This document shows, piece by piece, positions 1 through 7,639 of a stretch of 64,000 bases of DNA. Origin of the DNA: Cohnella cholangitidis. GTDB lineage: Bacteria; Bacillota; Bacilli; Paenibacillales; Paenibacillaceae. Location of the stretch: positions 2,105,001 to 2,169,000 of the forward strand of contig NZ_CP041969.1 of the NCBI RefSeq assembly GCF_014107495.1, written 5' to 3'. Every line of letters begins with the position of its first letter. Position 1 is the first letter of the stretch. The notes beneath the pieces were generated by a model, which was not told the DNA's origin, ran no database searches, and saw nothing but the letters and a program-made list of their open reading frames with translations. The position numbers were made by a program, and so were the translations under genes.

Positions 1-314
1 AGCTTCATTTCGCCGAAACCGTCGATCTTGCAATCAATGTCATGATCTCCGTCAACCAAGCGGATGTTTTTCACTTTCGTTCCGATTTTTACGACCAACG
101 AGCTTCCTTTGACTTTAAGGTCTTTGATCACGGATACCGAATCTCCATCGTTTAAGACGTTTCCGTTGGCATCTCTGACGACTTTTTTGTCGTCCCCATC
201 CGCGGCATCGGATTCCAATGACCACTCATGAGCGCATTCCGGGCAAATGAGAAGATTTCCGTCTTCGTAAGTATATTCCGAATTACATTTCGGGCAATTG
301 GGCAGTACTGTCAT
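1..314 (-). CDS. PhnA/YjdM-family zinc-ribbon protein (3' end outside window)
   Basis: Reading begins at an ATG at 314 and runs off the window edge, so roughly 104 residues are visible and only the extreme C-terminus is missing. The N-terminus has two CxxC pairs (CPKC about residues 8-11 and CPEC about 25-28), the zinc ribbon of the PhnA/YjdM family. The remainder has the family's small beta-barrel with DANGN, DGDSV and KVKG..LVVK segments. The family name derives from the E. coli phosphonate region, but the biochemical role is unproven and a link to phosphonates should not be assumed. A GAGG ribosome binding site lies 10 bases before the ATG. Family assignment is firm; function is not. Confidence 0.85.
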   Translation of the reverse strand, partial: MTVLPNCPKCNSEYTYEDGNLLICPECAHEWSLESDAADGDDKKVVRDANGNVLNDGDSVSVIKDLKVKGSSLVVKIGTKVKNIRLVDGDHDIDCKIDGFGEMK

Positions 315-494
315 GTTTCTATTTCCTCGCATTCGTGTCAGCGGTGAGCCGATGGATTTCCAATCTATTATTCAGAGACCGAAAACAACCGGATTAGCTT
401 GAGCCGATCCTACGGAAACTCCTTTAATGATAATACGATATAGAGCTATAAAGTTCCAATTAAGAATTGCATTGTCTAACGCTTTACTTTCTTT

Positions 495-2039
495 TTACAT
501 CAACAGGGTTTGAAGCGCTAAAGCTCCTTCATGCTCAGGCTCCATCGCTATCGTTCTACGCGCGTATTCCAAGGCGGCAGCCTCATTGCCGGTCTCATAG
601 CAGCAAACGGATAAAGGATAGAGCACCTCGGAGTCAGCCTCGCCATGCCGAAGAGACCTTTCCAAGAATACCAAAGCATCTTCGAACAATTCCATTTCGT
701 ACAGCAGCATTCCGCAGTCTAACGCCAGGTTGTGTTTATCCTCCACGGAGTAATAGGTTTTCCACATCGAATGTATTCCGCTGCGGATATCTTCTATTTC
801 GGCCTCATTGCCGGCTGGAAGAAGATTGGAGATGCGCTTGGCGCTTTGCAGGAGCCATTGCGAATCGTAGCCGCTCAATCGCCAGAGGGCTAGGATTTGC
901 CGTAATTCCATATGATCCAACTGCCCGTCAAACCATTGTTTCATGCTGAAAAAGTCATCCGGGCCAAAGCGTTCTACAAAACGCCGATAAGCCAGACGGG
1001 TATGCGCATAGCCCATCGGTTCTTGCAGCATTAAAATACAGCCTACGTTTAAGTTGCTATGATGATGCGCGGTGAAGAGAGACAGCGCGCCCTTCTGCTC
1101 GAAAAAGGTTTGAATCGCATGATAGTTTGCCGTCAGAGAGAAGCTTCCGTGATGAATAAGCTTGGGGGGCTCCGCAAATTCCCAGTTCTCTAACCTGTGG
1201 TCGCCTTTATCCGCCGTAATCAGAAGGAAACCCCTTTGCGACAGCCGGCCAAGTCGTTCCAAACAATTTAAACCGATAGCTGGAAAGAGAATGTGGGAAT
1301 CCTCTGCCTTCTCTCGATAAAGTTCAATAACATCGCGGTACGGATACGTTTCCCGTTCAGAATCGGTCTCCTGGCGATAATGATACCCGAGTGTCGTTTT
1401 CTCCAGTATTTCGGATGCGCTCAGACCTTCCGTTCCTTCCGGAAACTGCAGGGAGACCTTGCACTCATAGATTTTACTTCCTTCCACGTAAATCAGTTCT
1501 TGCGGGATGCTGTCGAAAAAGTAATTCGCGATGACCAGCAACGGTTGCTGCAGGTCCCCCGGTCGTATAGCGATTCCCGATTGGATCAAGATTAGTTCCG
1601 TATCGGTAACGGCATCGAATTTCGCGAAATCTAAAATCCCCTTTTCAACAAAGGGAATCAAGCAGGGGTGCCGTTGCCAGTATGCTATATTTTTGACGGC
1701 GATATCGCTCATGATATAGCGAAAAGGCGGGATCGCAATGCCCGCAAAAGCCGCTAGCTCGCATAATTCGTTAAGCACATGAAAGGCTAATCGGCCCGAA
1801 CCCGCTCCAAGCTCGACAATCGTGACAGGTTCGGAGGCATAGCCTACCCCCGCTCTGTCCTGAAGAAACCCGAATATCATTTCCGCATAGGCCTCGGCTA
1901 TAATCGGGTTGCTCGTTATGTACTCCGGGACCTCCTCGTTTTGCCATGCCTTGATTCCTTGCTCTTCATAGTAGGAACGCTGCAGTTCCCAGATCGGGGC
2001 TTCACTGAAGCGATAGATGGGTTGTTCTGTTTGCGCCAT
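495..2039 (-). CDS. SAM-dependent methyltransferase with C-terminal TPR-like region
   Basis: The 514-residue protein has a class I SAM-binding motif near residue 75 (VELGAGSGRLAFHVL). Further into the same domain are strand/helix segments typical of Rossmann methyltransferases, such as the ADKGDH stretch near residue 280. The last ~110 residues (from the SVEDKHNLALDCGMLLYE region) are helical and carry TPR-like alternation (ALVFLERSLRHG, AALEYARRTIAMEP). The motif resembles the MidA/NDUFAF7-like group that methylates proteins, but the substrate cannot be inferred. AAGGGG lies 10 bases before the ATG at 2039. It reads in the same direction as neighbouring genes but is well separated, so it is probably monocistronic. 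Confidence 0.7.
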   Translation of the reverse strand: MAQTEQPIYRFSEAPIWELQRSYYEEQGIKAWQNEEVPEYITSNPIIAEAYAEMIFGFLQDRAGVGYASEPVTIVELGAGSGRLAFHVLNELCELAAFAGIAIPPFRYIMSDIAVKNIAYWQRHPCLIPFVEKGILDFAKFDAVTDTELILIQSGIAIRPGDLQQPLLVIANYFFDSIPQELIYVEGSKIYECKVSLQFPEGTEGLSASEILEKTTLGYHYRQETDSERETYPYRDVIELYREKAEDSHILFPAIGLNCLERLGRLSQRGFLLITADKGDHRLENWEFAEPPKLIHHGSFSLTANYHAIQTFFEQKGALSLFTAHHHSNLNVGCILMLQEPMGYAHTRLAYRRFVERFGPDDFFSMKQWFDGQLDHMELRQILALWRLSGYDSQWLLQSAKRISNLLPAGNEAEIEDIRSGIHSMWKTYYSVEDKHNLALDCGMLLYEMELFEDALVFLERSLRHGEADSEVLYPLSVCCYETGNEAAALEYARRTIAMEPEHEGALALQTLLM

Positions 2040-2163
2040 TTTACTTATACCCCTTTAGCTCGATTCCTTTCATCATAAACCGTCCCCTTCACTATCTCCA
2101 AATCCCTGCGCTTAATCGCTAAATCGGAATAGCGACAACCGCAAAATAAAACTCCCGCAAAAT

Positions 2164-2196
2164 AAAAACTCCCGCCCCTATGGAGGGACGAGAGTT
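2164..2196 (-). terminator. Rho-independent terminator after the SleB-like gene
   Basis: On the minus strand an 11-base-pair stem (2169-2179 with 2186-2196, including G·U pairs) with a 6-base loop is followed by five T residues. It lies 23 bases after the stop of the cell-wall hydrolase gene. A nearby 17-18 base block (from 2141) repeats the CGCAAAATAAAACTCCC sequence of the 3' flank, apparently a small tandem duplication. Confidence 0.75.
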
Positions 2197-2218
2197 CTCT
2201 TTCGTATTGCGATAACGG

Positions 2219-3217
2219 CTATTTCGCGAATCTATGGCTGCCGATCGTCGCGATCGTATCGAGACCTGACCAGAACGCTCCTTTGGACACGTCGGGATCG
2301 TAAAAATACACCGCATTCCGAACGTTGTTCTTTCCGTTCAAAGCATCCTTGGCCGCGCGAAGCACGCTTGCGTTCGGTACGCTCTTATCCAGCATGCCGT
2401 TATGCGCGACGGGGAACTGCTTGCCGGAATAGATGACATCGCGGATCGAATTCGGGAACCGCGAATCCTTGACTCTATTAAGCACGACATTGGCTACGGC
2501 CAACTGCCCCTCATAACCTTCATATCCCGATTCGACCTGAACGAGTCTAGCCAGCAGCATATAGTCCTGCTTCGTAAACGGTTCCGCCTCGTTCTCGAGT
2601 ACGGAAGGGATGACGACCCGCAACGTCGTTCCGACTTTAATCTCGTCGGCTTTGTCCAGCTTATTCCGCTTTAGCAGCGCCGATTGGCTAACGCCATGCT
2701 GCTTGCTTATTTCCGATACTCCGAAATCTTCGGTCACGACGGCGGGTTCAACCGCGTCCAACTCGGCTACCTGGGCATCCGCATCCCAATTAAAACTTGT
2801 ATGTAGCAGTTCGGCGACATGGCGAAGCGGAATATAGATTCTGCCTTCCGCGACGAACGGCGCCACGTCCATTAAATAGCGGCCCTCGTTGAAGTACACT
2901 ACCGGCACGCCATTGCTTAGCACGATTTTGTCTTTGTTAACGGTATGAATCGTCACCGCTTCATTGTCTTGGTCCCATTCGGTCTTCGCGCCTAGCTTAT
3001 CCGCCAGCCCCCCGATTGGAAGGAACAGCCTTCCGTCAAGCGTGCGCACCGAATCGGTTAGTTTCGCTTTAACGCCGTTAATCTTAATGGTTACGTTATT
3101 TACCGTCGAAGCTTCCGTTTTCTCCGCGGCAGCTGCCGGCAATGCGATGCAAAGCAGGAGAAGCGTAAAGAGGGGGATAAGCATGAACCCGCGAGTTTGC
3201 TTACTTCTACAAAGCAT
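2219..3217 (-). CDS. Secreted cell-wall hydrolase: copper-amine-oxidase-N, LysM and SleB-type domains
   Basis: 332 residues. A signal peptide is visible (hydrophobic FMLIPLFTLLLLCIALPAAA). Residues ~45-155 form a copper amine oxidase N-terminal-like domain (VKINGVKAKLTDSVRTLDGR, FLPIGGLADKLGAKTEW), common in Paenibacillaceae wall proteins. A LysM-like peptidoglycan-binding segment follows (ISKQHGVSQSALLKRNKL), then a C-terminal SleB/CwlJ hydrolase domain (LLARLVQVESGYEGYEGQLAVA..., ending in SHRFAK). The domain's first Glu is the likely catalytic acid. SleB-type enzymes are lytic transglycosylases or cortex hydrolases used in spore germination or wall turnover. Which applies here is inference. 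GGGAGG lies 6 bases before the ATG at 3217, fixing the start. Confidence 0.88.
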   Translation of the reverse strand: MLCRSKQTRGFMLIPLFTLLLLCIALPAAAAEKTEASTVNNVTIKINGVKAKLTDSVRTLDGRLFLPIGGLADKLGAKTEWDQDNEAVTIHTVNKDKIVLSNGVPVVYFNEGRYLMDVAPFVAEGRIYIPLRHVAELLHTSFNWDADAQVAELDAVEPAVVTEDFGVSEISKQHGVSQSALLKRNKLDKADEIKVGTTLRVVIPSVLENEAEPFTKQDYMLLARLVQVESGYEGYEGQLAVANVVLNRVKDSRFPNSIRDVIYSGKQFPVAHNGMLDKSVPNASVLRAAKDALNGKNNVRNAVYFYDPDVSKGAFWSGLDTIATIGSHRFAK

Positions 3218-3419
3218 GATAACCTCCCAAAAATGTATAGCATGATAAATCCGTTTTTAAGCTACCGTAAAAATATATCATAATATTAAGCGCTTGCAGG
3301 ATTAACATTTTCACACAATTGGGATATTCATGGAAAAATCGGGTTAGCGAGCGAGGGGTTGGGGCGGAAAAGTACCGCCTCACGGTACTATTGAGCTCGC
3401 GAGCGAGGGGCTGGCAAAA

Positions 3420-3462
3420 TACAAGAAGCCGCCTCAAGTTTCGCTTTCGAGACAGCTTCTTT
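3420..3462 (-). terminator. Probable terminator of the SpoIIP-like gene
   Basis: On the minus strand an 11-base-pair stem (3449-3459 with 3425-3435, two G·U pairs) is followed by TTGTATTTT, 27 bases past the stop of the SpoIIP-like gene. The gap between the two wall-enzyme genes (3218-3488) also holds a 13-base direct repeat, GCGAGCGAGGGG(T/C)TGG, near 3349 and 3400, and a small GTACCG/CGGTAC hairpin between the copies. No gene was seen there. Confidence 0.55.
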
Positions 3463-3488
3463 CGTCCGTATTCAATTATAACGACGCC

Positions 3489-4679
3489 TCATTTTAGCGA
3501 GCCGTAATACTCGGCGAAAACGTCCGCGAAAGCCTCCGCCGTGAGCAGGTTTTCTTCCAGCGTATTGTTCACGCCGCCGAACTCCATAAGCAAGCTGCCC
3601 GGGGATATCGACTGGTTATACTCCCCGTTTCCTTGATGGGCGCTCTTGGCCAACACGCCGCGCGACAAACCCGGATACTTCTTGTTAAGCCGCGCATTCA
3701 ACGCTTCGGCCAATTTCTTGTTGGCCGCGAAGTTCGGATGAGCGGTTCCGATGACGAACAAGATACGCGCATAGGATTTGCCTTTGATCGTCGCCGTCGT
3801 GCTTTTGCGGGGGACGTCGGCGTCGCGATGAATATCAAAAAAGTAAGCCAACGATGGGTTTGCTTCCATCGCTTTTTTGACGTCTTTACGAGACTCCGCG
3901 TAAGAGAAGGAGAAGCCCAAATTTTGTTGTTTGAGTTTCTCGGTATAGTCATCCTTGCTTACTAACGATTGGATTCCTTTTTTTCGCAAAACCTCTCCCA
4001 TTTGCTGGCCGACTAACGTAATATTCACTTTCGGATCGTCGAAGGACGTCCCTTTTTTATTGCCGACAACGTTTTTCCAGGATTCGCGATTATGAGTATG
4101 ATAGATATAGACTTTCGGTTGCGAGACTTGATCGCCAAGACCGGTCTTGACGACCCATCCGGCAACGTAAGCGGTATCGCCGCCGGGAAGCGAAACTTGA
4201 TACCAATCTCCTTCCGTGCCGACGATCTGAAACGAATCTCCCAGTCTAGCCTTGCCTACGATTTTATAATCAAGCCCAGGCCCGTTACGCAAATTGGTGA
4301 CTTCTACGATGTTAACGAAGCGTATTGGTTTATCGATTTTCACGACCCAAGCGGCCACGTACGCGGTATCGCCGCTCGAAAGCTCTACTTGATGCCAATC
4401 CCCTTCCAATCCGACGACGGGAAATGTATCTCCCGGCATGGCTTTGCCTACAATCTCGTAATCTAGCCCCGGTCCGCTTCGCAGATTCGTAACGTCAACG
4501 ATATTCACGACGGCTTCCGGAACAACCGATGTTTTCCGCTCCGCCTGCTCATTTTCTACGCTAATATTTTGATTACTAGATTCGGATGGCGAGGACGGAG
4601 ATCCATAAGCAGGATCCAACGCAACGAATAAAAGCAGAGCCGTAGCGCATCCGATTAGTATCGATTTACGTAAGAACAA
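3489..4679 (-). CDS. SpoIIP-like N-acetylmuramoyl-L-alanine amidase with two SH3b domains
   Basis: 396 residues. An N-terminal signal or anchor segment (ILIGCATALLLFVALDPAYG) is followed by two consecutive bacterial SH3 domains (residues ~57-115 and ~123-180). Both carry the V(T)NLR.GPGLDY.IVGKA pattern and end in AYVA.WVVK. The catalytic domain (residues ~190-396) matches the SpoIIP family: VYIYHTHNRESW near its start, DIHRDA in the middle and LLMEFGGVNN near its end, supplying the His and Glu ligands. SpoIIP hydrolyses peptidoglycan during engulfment. The tandem SH3b domains distinguish this protein from the canonical one, so it may be a paralogue acting on vegetative wall. The start is a TTG with GGGAGAG about 8 bases upstream. 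Confidence 0.85.
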   Translation of the reverse strand: MFLRKSILIGCATALLLFVALDPAYGSPSSPSESSNQNISVENEQAERKTSVVPEAVVNIVDVTNLRSGPGLDYEIVGKAMPGDTFPVVGLEGDWHQVELSSGDTAYVAAWVVKIDKPIRFVNIVEVTNLRNGPGLDYKIVGKARLGDSFQIVGTEGDWYQVSLPGGDTAYVAGWVVKTGLGDQVSQPKVYIYHTHNRESWKNVVGNKKGTSFDDPKVNITLVGQQMGEVLRKKGIQSLVSKDDYTEKLKQQNLGFSFSYAESRKDVKKAMEANPSLAYFFDIHRDADVPRKSTTATIKGKSYARILFVIGTAHPNFAANKKLAEALNARLNKKYPGLSRGVLAKSAHQGNGEYNQSISPGSLLMEFGGVNNTLEENLLTAEAFADVFAEYYGSLK

Positions 4680-4779
4680 GGCTTACTCTCTCCCATGTCG
4701 ATAGTGTCACTTAACAGTCTTCGACACTATTCAAGGAAAAGCCTTCTATTTACCCGAAATTCGTCAGAGGTCGGAGAAC

Positions 4780-5670
4780 CTATTCCATAAAATCCTTTAA
4801 CTGTTTGCTGCGACTCGGATGCCTTAATTTGCGCAAAGCTTTGGCCTCGATCTGCCGGATTCGCTCGCGAGTAACTCCGAATTCCTTGCCTACTTCTTCG
4901 AGCGTACGGGCACGGCCGTCATCTAGCCCAAAACGCAGGCGAAGCACGCTCTCTTCCCGATCCGTCAGCGTATCGAGCACATCCGCCAACTGTTCCTTCA
5001 ACAGCTCGAACGCCGCGGCATCGGCTGGCGCCAAAGCATCCTGATCCTCGATGAATTCGCCCAGCTTTGAGTCGTTTTCTTCCCCGACGGGCGTCTCTAG
5101 CGAGATCGGTTCCTGAGAAATCTTCATAATCTCCCTTACTTTATCTAAGGTAAGATCCATTTCCCTTGCTATTTCTTCCGGCTCGGGCTCGCGACCAAGC
5201 ACTTGCACCATTTGTCTGGAAATACGGATATACTTATTGATCGTCTCCACCATATGAACCGGAATGCGAATGGTTCTGCTTTGATCCGCAATGCTTCGGG
5301 TGATCGCTTGGCGGATCCACCAAGTCGCGTACGTGCTGAACTTAAATCCCTTCCTATAGTCGAATTTATCTACGGCTTTGATCAAACCCATATTTCCTTC
5401 TTGAATGAGGTCAAGGAACAACATGCCGCGTCCGACATACCTTCTGGCAATGCTGACGACAAGGCGAAGATTCGCCTTCGTTAATCTTTGCTTGGCCTGC
5501 TCGTCCCCTTGTTCGATTCTTTGGGCTAAATCGACTTCCTCCTCCGTGGAAAGCAATTGAACGCGTCCGATTTCCTTCAAATACATGCGAACCGGGTCAT
5601 CCACCTTCACGCCTGGCGGTAAAATCAAATGTTCGTCGTTATTGAGCTCCGTCTGTTGATAGTCCGTCAT
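4780..5670 (-). CDS. RpoD/SigA-type RNA polymerase sigma factor lacking region 1.1
   Basis: 296 residues with regions 1.2 ([17 protein letters not shown]), 2 ([18 protein letters not shown], then [20 protein letters not shown]), 3 (a region around [12 protein letters not shown]) and 4 ([20 protein letters not shown] followed by the [17 protein letters not shown] helix-turn-helix). These are near-consensus for primary sigma factors. The N-terminal region 1.1 of the housekeeping SigA (usual length about 370) is absent, and there is no dnaG neighbour, so this looks like an additional group 1/2-type sigma. An upstream in-frame GTG exists, but AAGGAG sits 8 bases before the ATG at 5670, and that start is preferred. 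The gene stands alone. Confidence 0.88.
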   Translation of the reverse strand: MTDYQQTELNNDEHLILPPGVKVDDPVRMYLKEIGRVQLLSTEEEVDLAQRIEQGDEQAKQRLTKANLRLVVSIARRYVGRGMLFLDLIQEGNMGLIKAVDKFDYRKGFKFSTYATWWIRQAITRSIADQSRTIRIPVHMVETINKYIRISRQMVQVLGREPEPEEIAREMDLTLDKVREIMKISQEPISLETPVGEENDSKLGEFIEDQDALAPADAAAFELLKEQLADVLDTLTDREESVLRLRFGLDDGRARTLEEVGKEFGVTRERIRQIEAKALRKLRHPSRSKQLKDFME

Positions 5671-5719
5671 CGCTAATTCTCCTTCCACGTCCTGGGGTTA
5701 ACTTCAATCTAAATTAATA

Positions 5720-5748
5720 TTGACAAAAACTTTTCATTGTGGTATGAT
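5720..5748 (+). promoter_or_regulatory. Consensus sigma-A promoter, divergent from the sigma gene
   Basis: TTGACA at 5720-5725 and TATGAT at 5743-5748 are separated by exactly 17 bases. Transcription would start near 5755 and run away from the sigma factor gene. No long reading frame follows before the hairpin at 5858. Confidence 0.8.
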
Positions 5749-5754
5749 ATTTTC

Positions 5755-5887
5755 ATCTATGGATATTTCCGAAAAATATCGTACTCGTCATTCTAACAAA
5801 TGAGTGAACAAAGAGCAAGATTTATTTTTTAGGGACAAAGTCATGCTACGCATGTTCAATAACGGCACAATGTGCCGTTATTTTTTA
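5755..5887 (+). ncRNA. Candidate small RNA or attenuated leader (~130 nt)
   Basis: The segment lies between a consensus promoter (5720-5748) and a strong intrinsic terminator (5858-5887) and holds no good gene. It contains further hairpins: GATATTT/AAATATC near 5760, and CATGC/GCATG near 5842. A 10-codon reading frame (ATG at 5801, MSEQRARFIF) lacks a ribosome binding site. Two readings fit: a stand-alone small RNA, or a leader whose terminator attenuates the two tiny genes at 6009 and 6144. It does not look like 6S, SRP or tmRNA to me. Confidence 0.5.
5858..5887 (+). terminator. Intrinsic terminator ending the candidate small RNA
   Basis: An 11-base-pair perfect stem (AATAACGGCAC with GTGCCGTTATT) with a 3-base loop runs into a T-run at 5881-5886. 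The T-run exists only on the plus strand, so it serves plus-strand transcription. Confidence 0.85.
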
Positions 5888-6008
5888 TTGCCTGGAAAAG
5901 AACGATCATCAAATAAGATAAAGACTAGTCGTTTAAAGAACGGGACATACTGTTCTATGGCAGCTGTCAGTTGAGTACGCTTGGAACATACAGAAGGGAG
6001 CATGCTGC

Positions 6009-6104
6009 ATGTCTCGCCATACGACGAAAAACAACAAGGGAAAGAAATCGAATCCCGGAAACAATCACGATTCTGCCGTCCCGGGTTCGACAAACAAACA
6101 ATAG
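6009..6104 (+). CDS. 31-residue basic hydrophilic small protein, function unknown
   Basis: ATG at 6009 with AGGGAG 8 bases upstream, stop at 6104. The product is rich in Lys, Asn, Ser and His (begins MSRHTTKNNKGKKSNPGNNH). It has no hydrophobic core and should be unstructured. Small basic or polar proteins of this kind are common among spore-core proteins of Bacillales, but I cannot match it to a named Ssp family. It is followed 39 bases later by a second small gene with its own ribosome binding site, and a terminator closes the pair. Confidence 0.5.
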   Translation: MSRHTTKNNKGKKSNPGNNHDSAVPGSTNKQ

Positions 6105-6143
6105 GCCGGAAAGAAACCCCAAAATGCGGACGGAGGCGATCAT

Positions 6144-6323
6144 ATGCCATCAAGCCGGAATCACCAAGGAGCGCACGGGATCGGTCAGGTTGAAGAGCAG
6201 CTGAATCAACAGGCGCGTGCCGCGGATAACATCCAAGGCGGAAGCGAAACGGATCGCGAGATTGCCATGGAGGCGAACCGCGATGCGCACACCTCTCTGG
6301 ACGAGATCATCGAAAGTAACTAA
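6144..6323 (+). CDS. 59-residue acidic small protein, function unknown
   Basis: ATG at 6144 with CGGAGG 7 bases before it, TAA at 6321-6323. The product is Gln/Ala/Glu-rich and predicted helical (GIGQVEEQLNQQARAADNIQ, then TDREIAMEANRDAHTSLDEI), with no membrane segment or cysteines. It appears cotranscribed with the 31-residue gene upstream and ends 17 bases before a perfect-stem terminator. I do not recognise the family. The ribosome binding site, the terminator and a reading frame free of rare features support a real gene. Confidence 0.6.
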   Translation: MPSSRNHQGAHGIGQVEEQLNQQARAADNIQGGSETDREIAMEANRDAHTSLDEIIESN

Positions 6324-6340
6324 CAGGGCTTAATTAGACG

Positions 6341-6375
6341 AAGGCTGCCGAAAGATCGGCAGCCTTCTTTCTATA
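6341..6375 (+). terminator. Terminator of the two-gene small-protein unit
   Basis: A perfect 11-base-pair stem (AAGGCTGCCGA with its complement) with a 4-base loop is followed by CTTTCT. It lies between convergent genes and may also stop minus-strand transcription, although the T-tract is better on the plus strand. Confidence 0.8.
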
Positions 6376-6380
6376 TAGCT

Positions 6381-7496
6381 TTAGTTCACCAGAATAGGAT
6401 CCTCGGGGTCCGACAAATCGTAAGTGACCGGTCTTGCGTAAACGTATTGCCTCGTCTTCGGATCGTATGCGTAGACAGTAAGAGTAAGTTCAGTCTCCGG
6501 CAGCCCGCCCGGCACGACGAGGTATCGCTTGCCCGTTGTCAAATCCGTGTAATCGAAAGTCTCTTCCCCTTCGTCCTCATAGGTCCAATAGACGCTATAC
6601 TGCAGCCGTCCGGCAACGGCCGGCGCGGCGGAACCCGCTTCGAAGGTAAGTTTATGGTCGATTCCTTCTTCCTCTTCCCCGGACTCGACGGCCTGAATCT
6701 TCGTTAGCTTAGGTTCCTTGAAGACTAAGGGCAACGGATCTTTAATACCGCTCAGTTTCAGCCAGTAGCTCCTAACGGACGCAAGCGTAGTTGCCGGAGG
6801 AAGGGATTCATTCTCAATTTCTCCATAGAAACCTCTTCCCTCTTGCGATTGATGAGATTTAACCATGCTCAACTTGGCCGTCGGAGAACCGAACATGGCC
6901 ATGTAGTCGTCCGCCATAATCTCTCCGGGATCCCAATAATGGGTATACTCGGGGTCGGATGTATCCTCCGTGAATAAGACCGGATAATTTTGAATTCCCC
7001 TTATGGCCGCCCATTTCGTGGTTGAGTCGCTAGGAAGCTTATGTTCTTTTTTAATAAGCCAATAGTATGTAAAATGGTGTCCGTATTCGTGGCTTAAAGT
7101 CGTGGACAGACTCTCCACGGTCGACAAATTGTCGGCATCGTAAAGAATGATTTCCGTCGGCTCGTCCATCTCGATGTCGGATAGGTCGTCCTCCGTCCAA
7201 GAATAGCCCATATTCGCGACGCCCAATTCGTCTTCTTTCTCTTCCGGCGACAGAACGACCTTACCCAGGTAACGAAGTTCCTCGCCGTGCGTGTTTTTCA
7301 TCAATTCGACATACAGCGCCTTCAACTTCTTTTGGTTCCATTTCTTGCTGTAGCTGACAAACTCGATCTTCTCCGGAGACAGGTACGTAGCCACCGGATT
7401 CCCCGAAGCCGCCCATGCCGAAGAGCTCGAAAATCCGCTGACTAACCCCATGATCATAGCGATTAACGCCAACATAACGGCCGATCTTCTAATCAT
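6381..7496 (-). CDS. Secreted protein with HExxH-type metalloprotease motif
   Basis: 371 residues from the ATG at 7496. A signal peptide is evident (AVMLALIAMIMGLVSGFSSSSAWA). Around residue 138 the sequence TTLSHEYGHHFTYYW contains HEYGHH, an HExxH zinc motif. An acidic residue follows downstream in the GEIMADDYMAMFGSP region, which resembles the ExxxD third ligand of gluzincin-type peptidases. The C-terminal ~110 residues look like an Ig/fibronectin-like domain (YSVYWTYEDEGEETFDYTDL). No exact family recognised; secreted zinc peptidase is an inference from the motif. The upstream ATG at 7556 lacks a ribosome binding site. GGCGGAG lies 12 bases before the chosen ATG. Expression is probably independent of the adhesin gene upstream, which has its own hairpin. 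Confidence 0.6.
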   Translation of the reverse strand: MIRRSAVMLALIAMIMGLVSGFSSSSAWAASGNPVATYLSPEKIEFVSYSKKWNQKKLKALYVELMKNTHGEELRYLGKVVLSPEEKEDELGVANMGYSWTEDDLSDIEMDEPTEIILYDADNLSTVESLSTTLSHEYGHHFTYYWLIKKEHKLPSDSTTKWAAIRGIQNYPVLFTEDTSDPEYTHYWDPGEIMADDYMAMFGSPTAKLSMVKSHQSQEGRGFYGEIENESLPPATTLASVRSYWLKLSGIKDPLPLVFKEPKLTKIQAVESGEEEEGIDHKLTFEAGSAAPAVAGRLQYSVYWTYEDEGEETFDYTDLTTGKRYLVVPGGLPETELTLTVYAYDPKTRQYVYARPVTYDLSDPEDPILVN

Positions 7497-7603
7497 CCGT
7501 TTCAATAACTCCGCCTCACTATCCGTTAATAATGTTGTTCCTAAATATATCGGCAACTAGATTTCGTACGATGATATCCAGGGATTCACGTTCGGGCGAA
7601 TAA

Positions 7604-7630
7604 CGGAGACGAGCCGTCGGCTCGTCTCCG
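7604..7630 (-). terminator. Hairpin terminator after the SLH adhesin gene
   Basis: A perfect 12-base-pair stem (7604-7615 with 7619-7630) and 3-base loop lies just past the adhesin stop. The T-tract is short (TTATT), so it may act mainly as an mRNA end stabiliser. Confidence 0.6.
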
Positions 7631-7639
7631 CATTCCTGT

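Noticed and set aside
5878..6153. 91-codon minus-strand frame over the two small plus-strand genes
   Set aside because: No ribosome binding site, and the two small plus-strand frames under it have good sites and a terminator.
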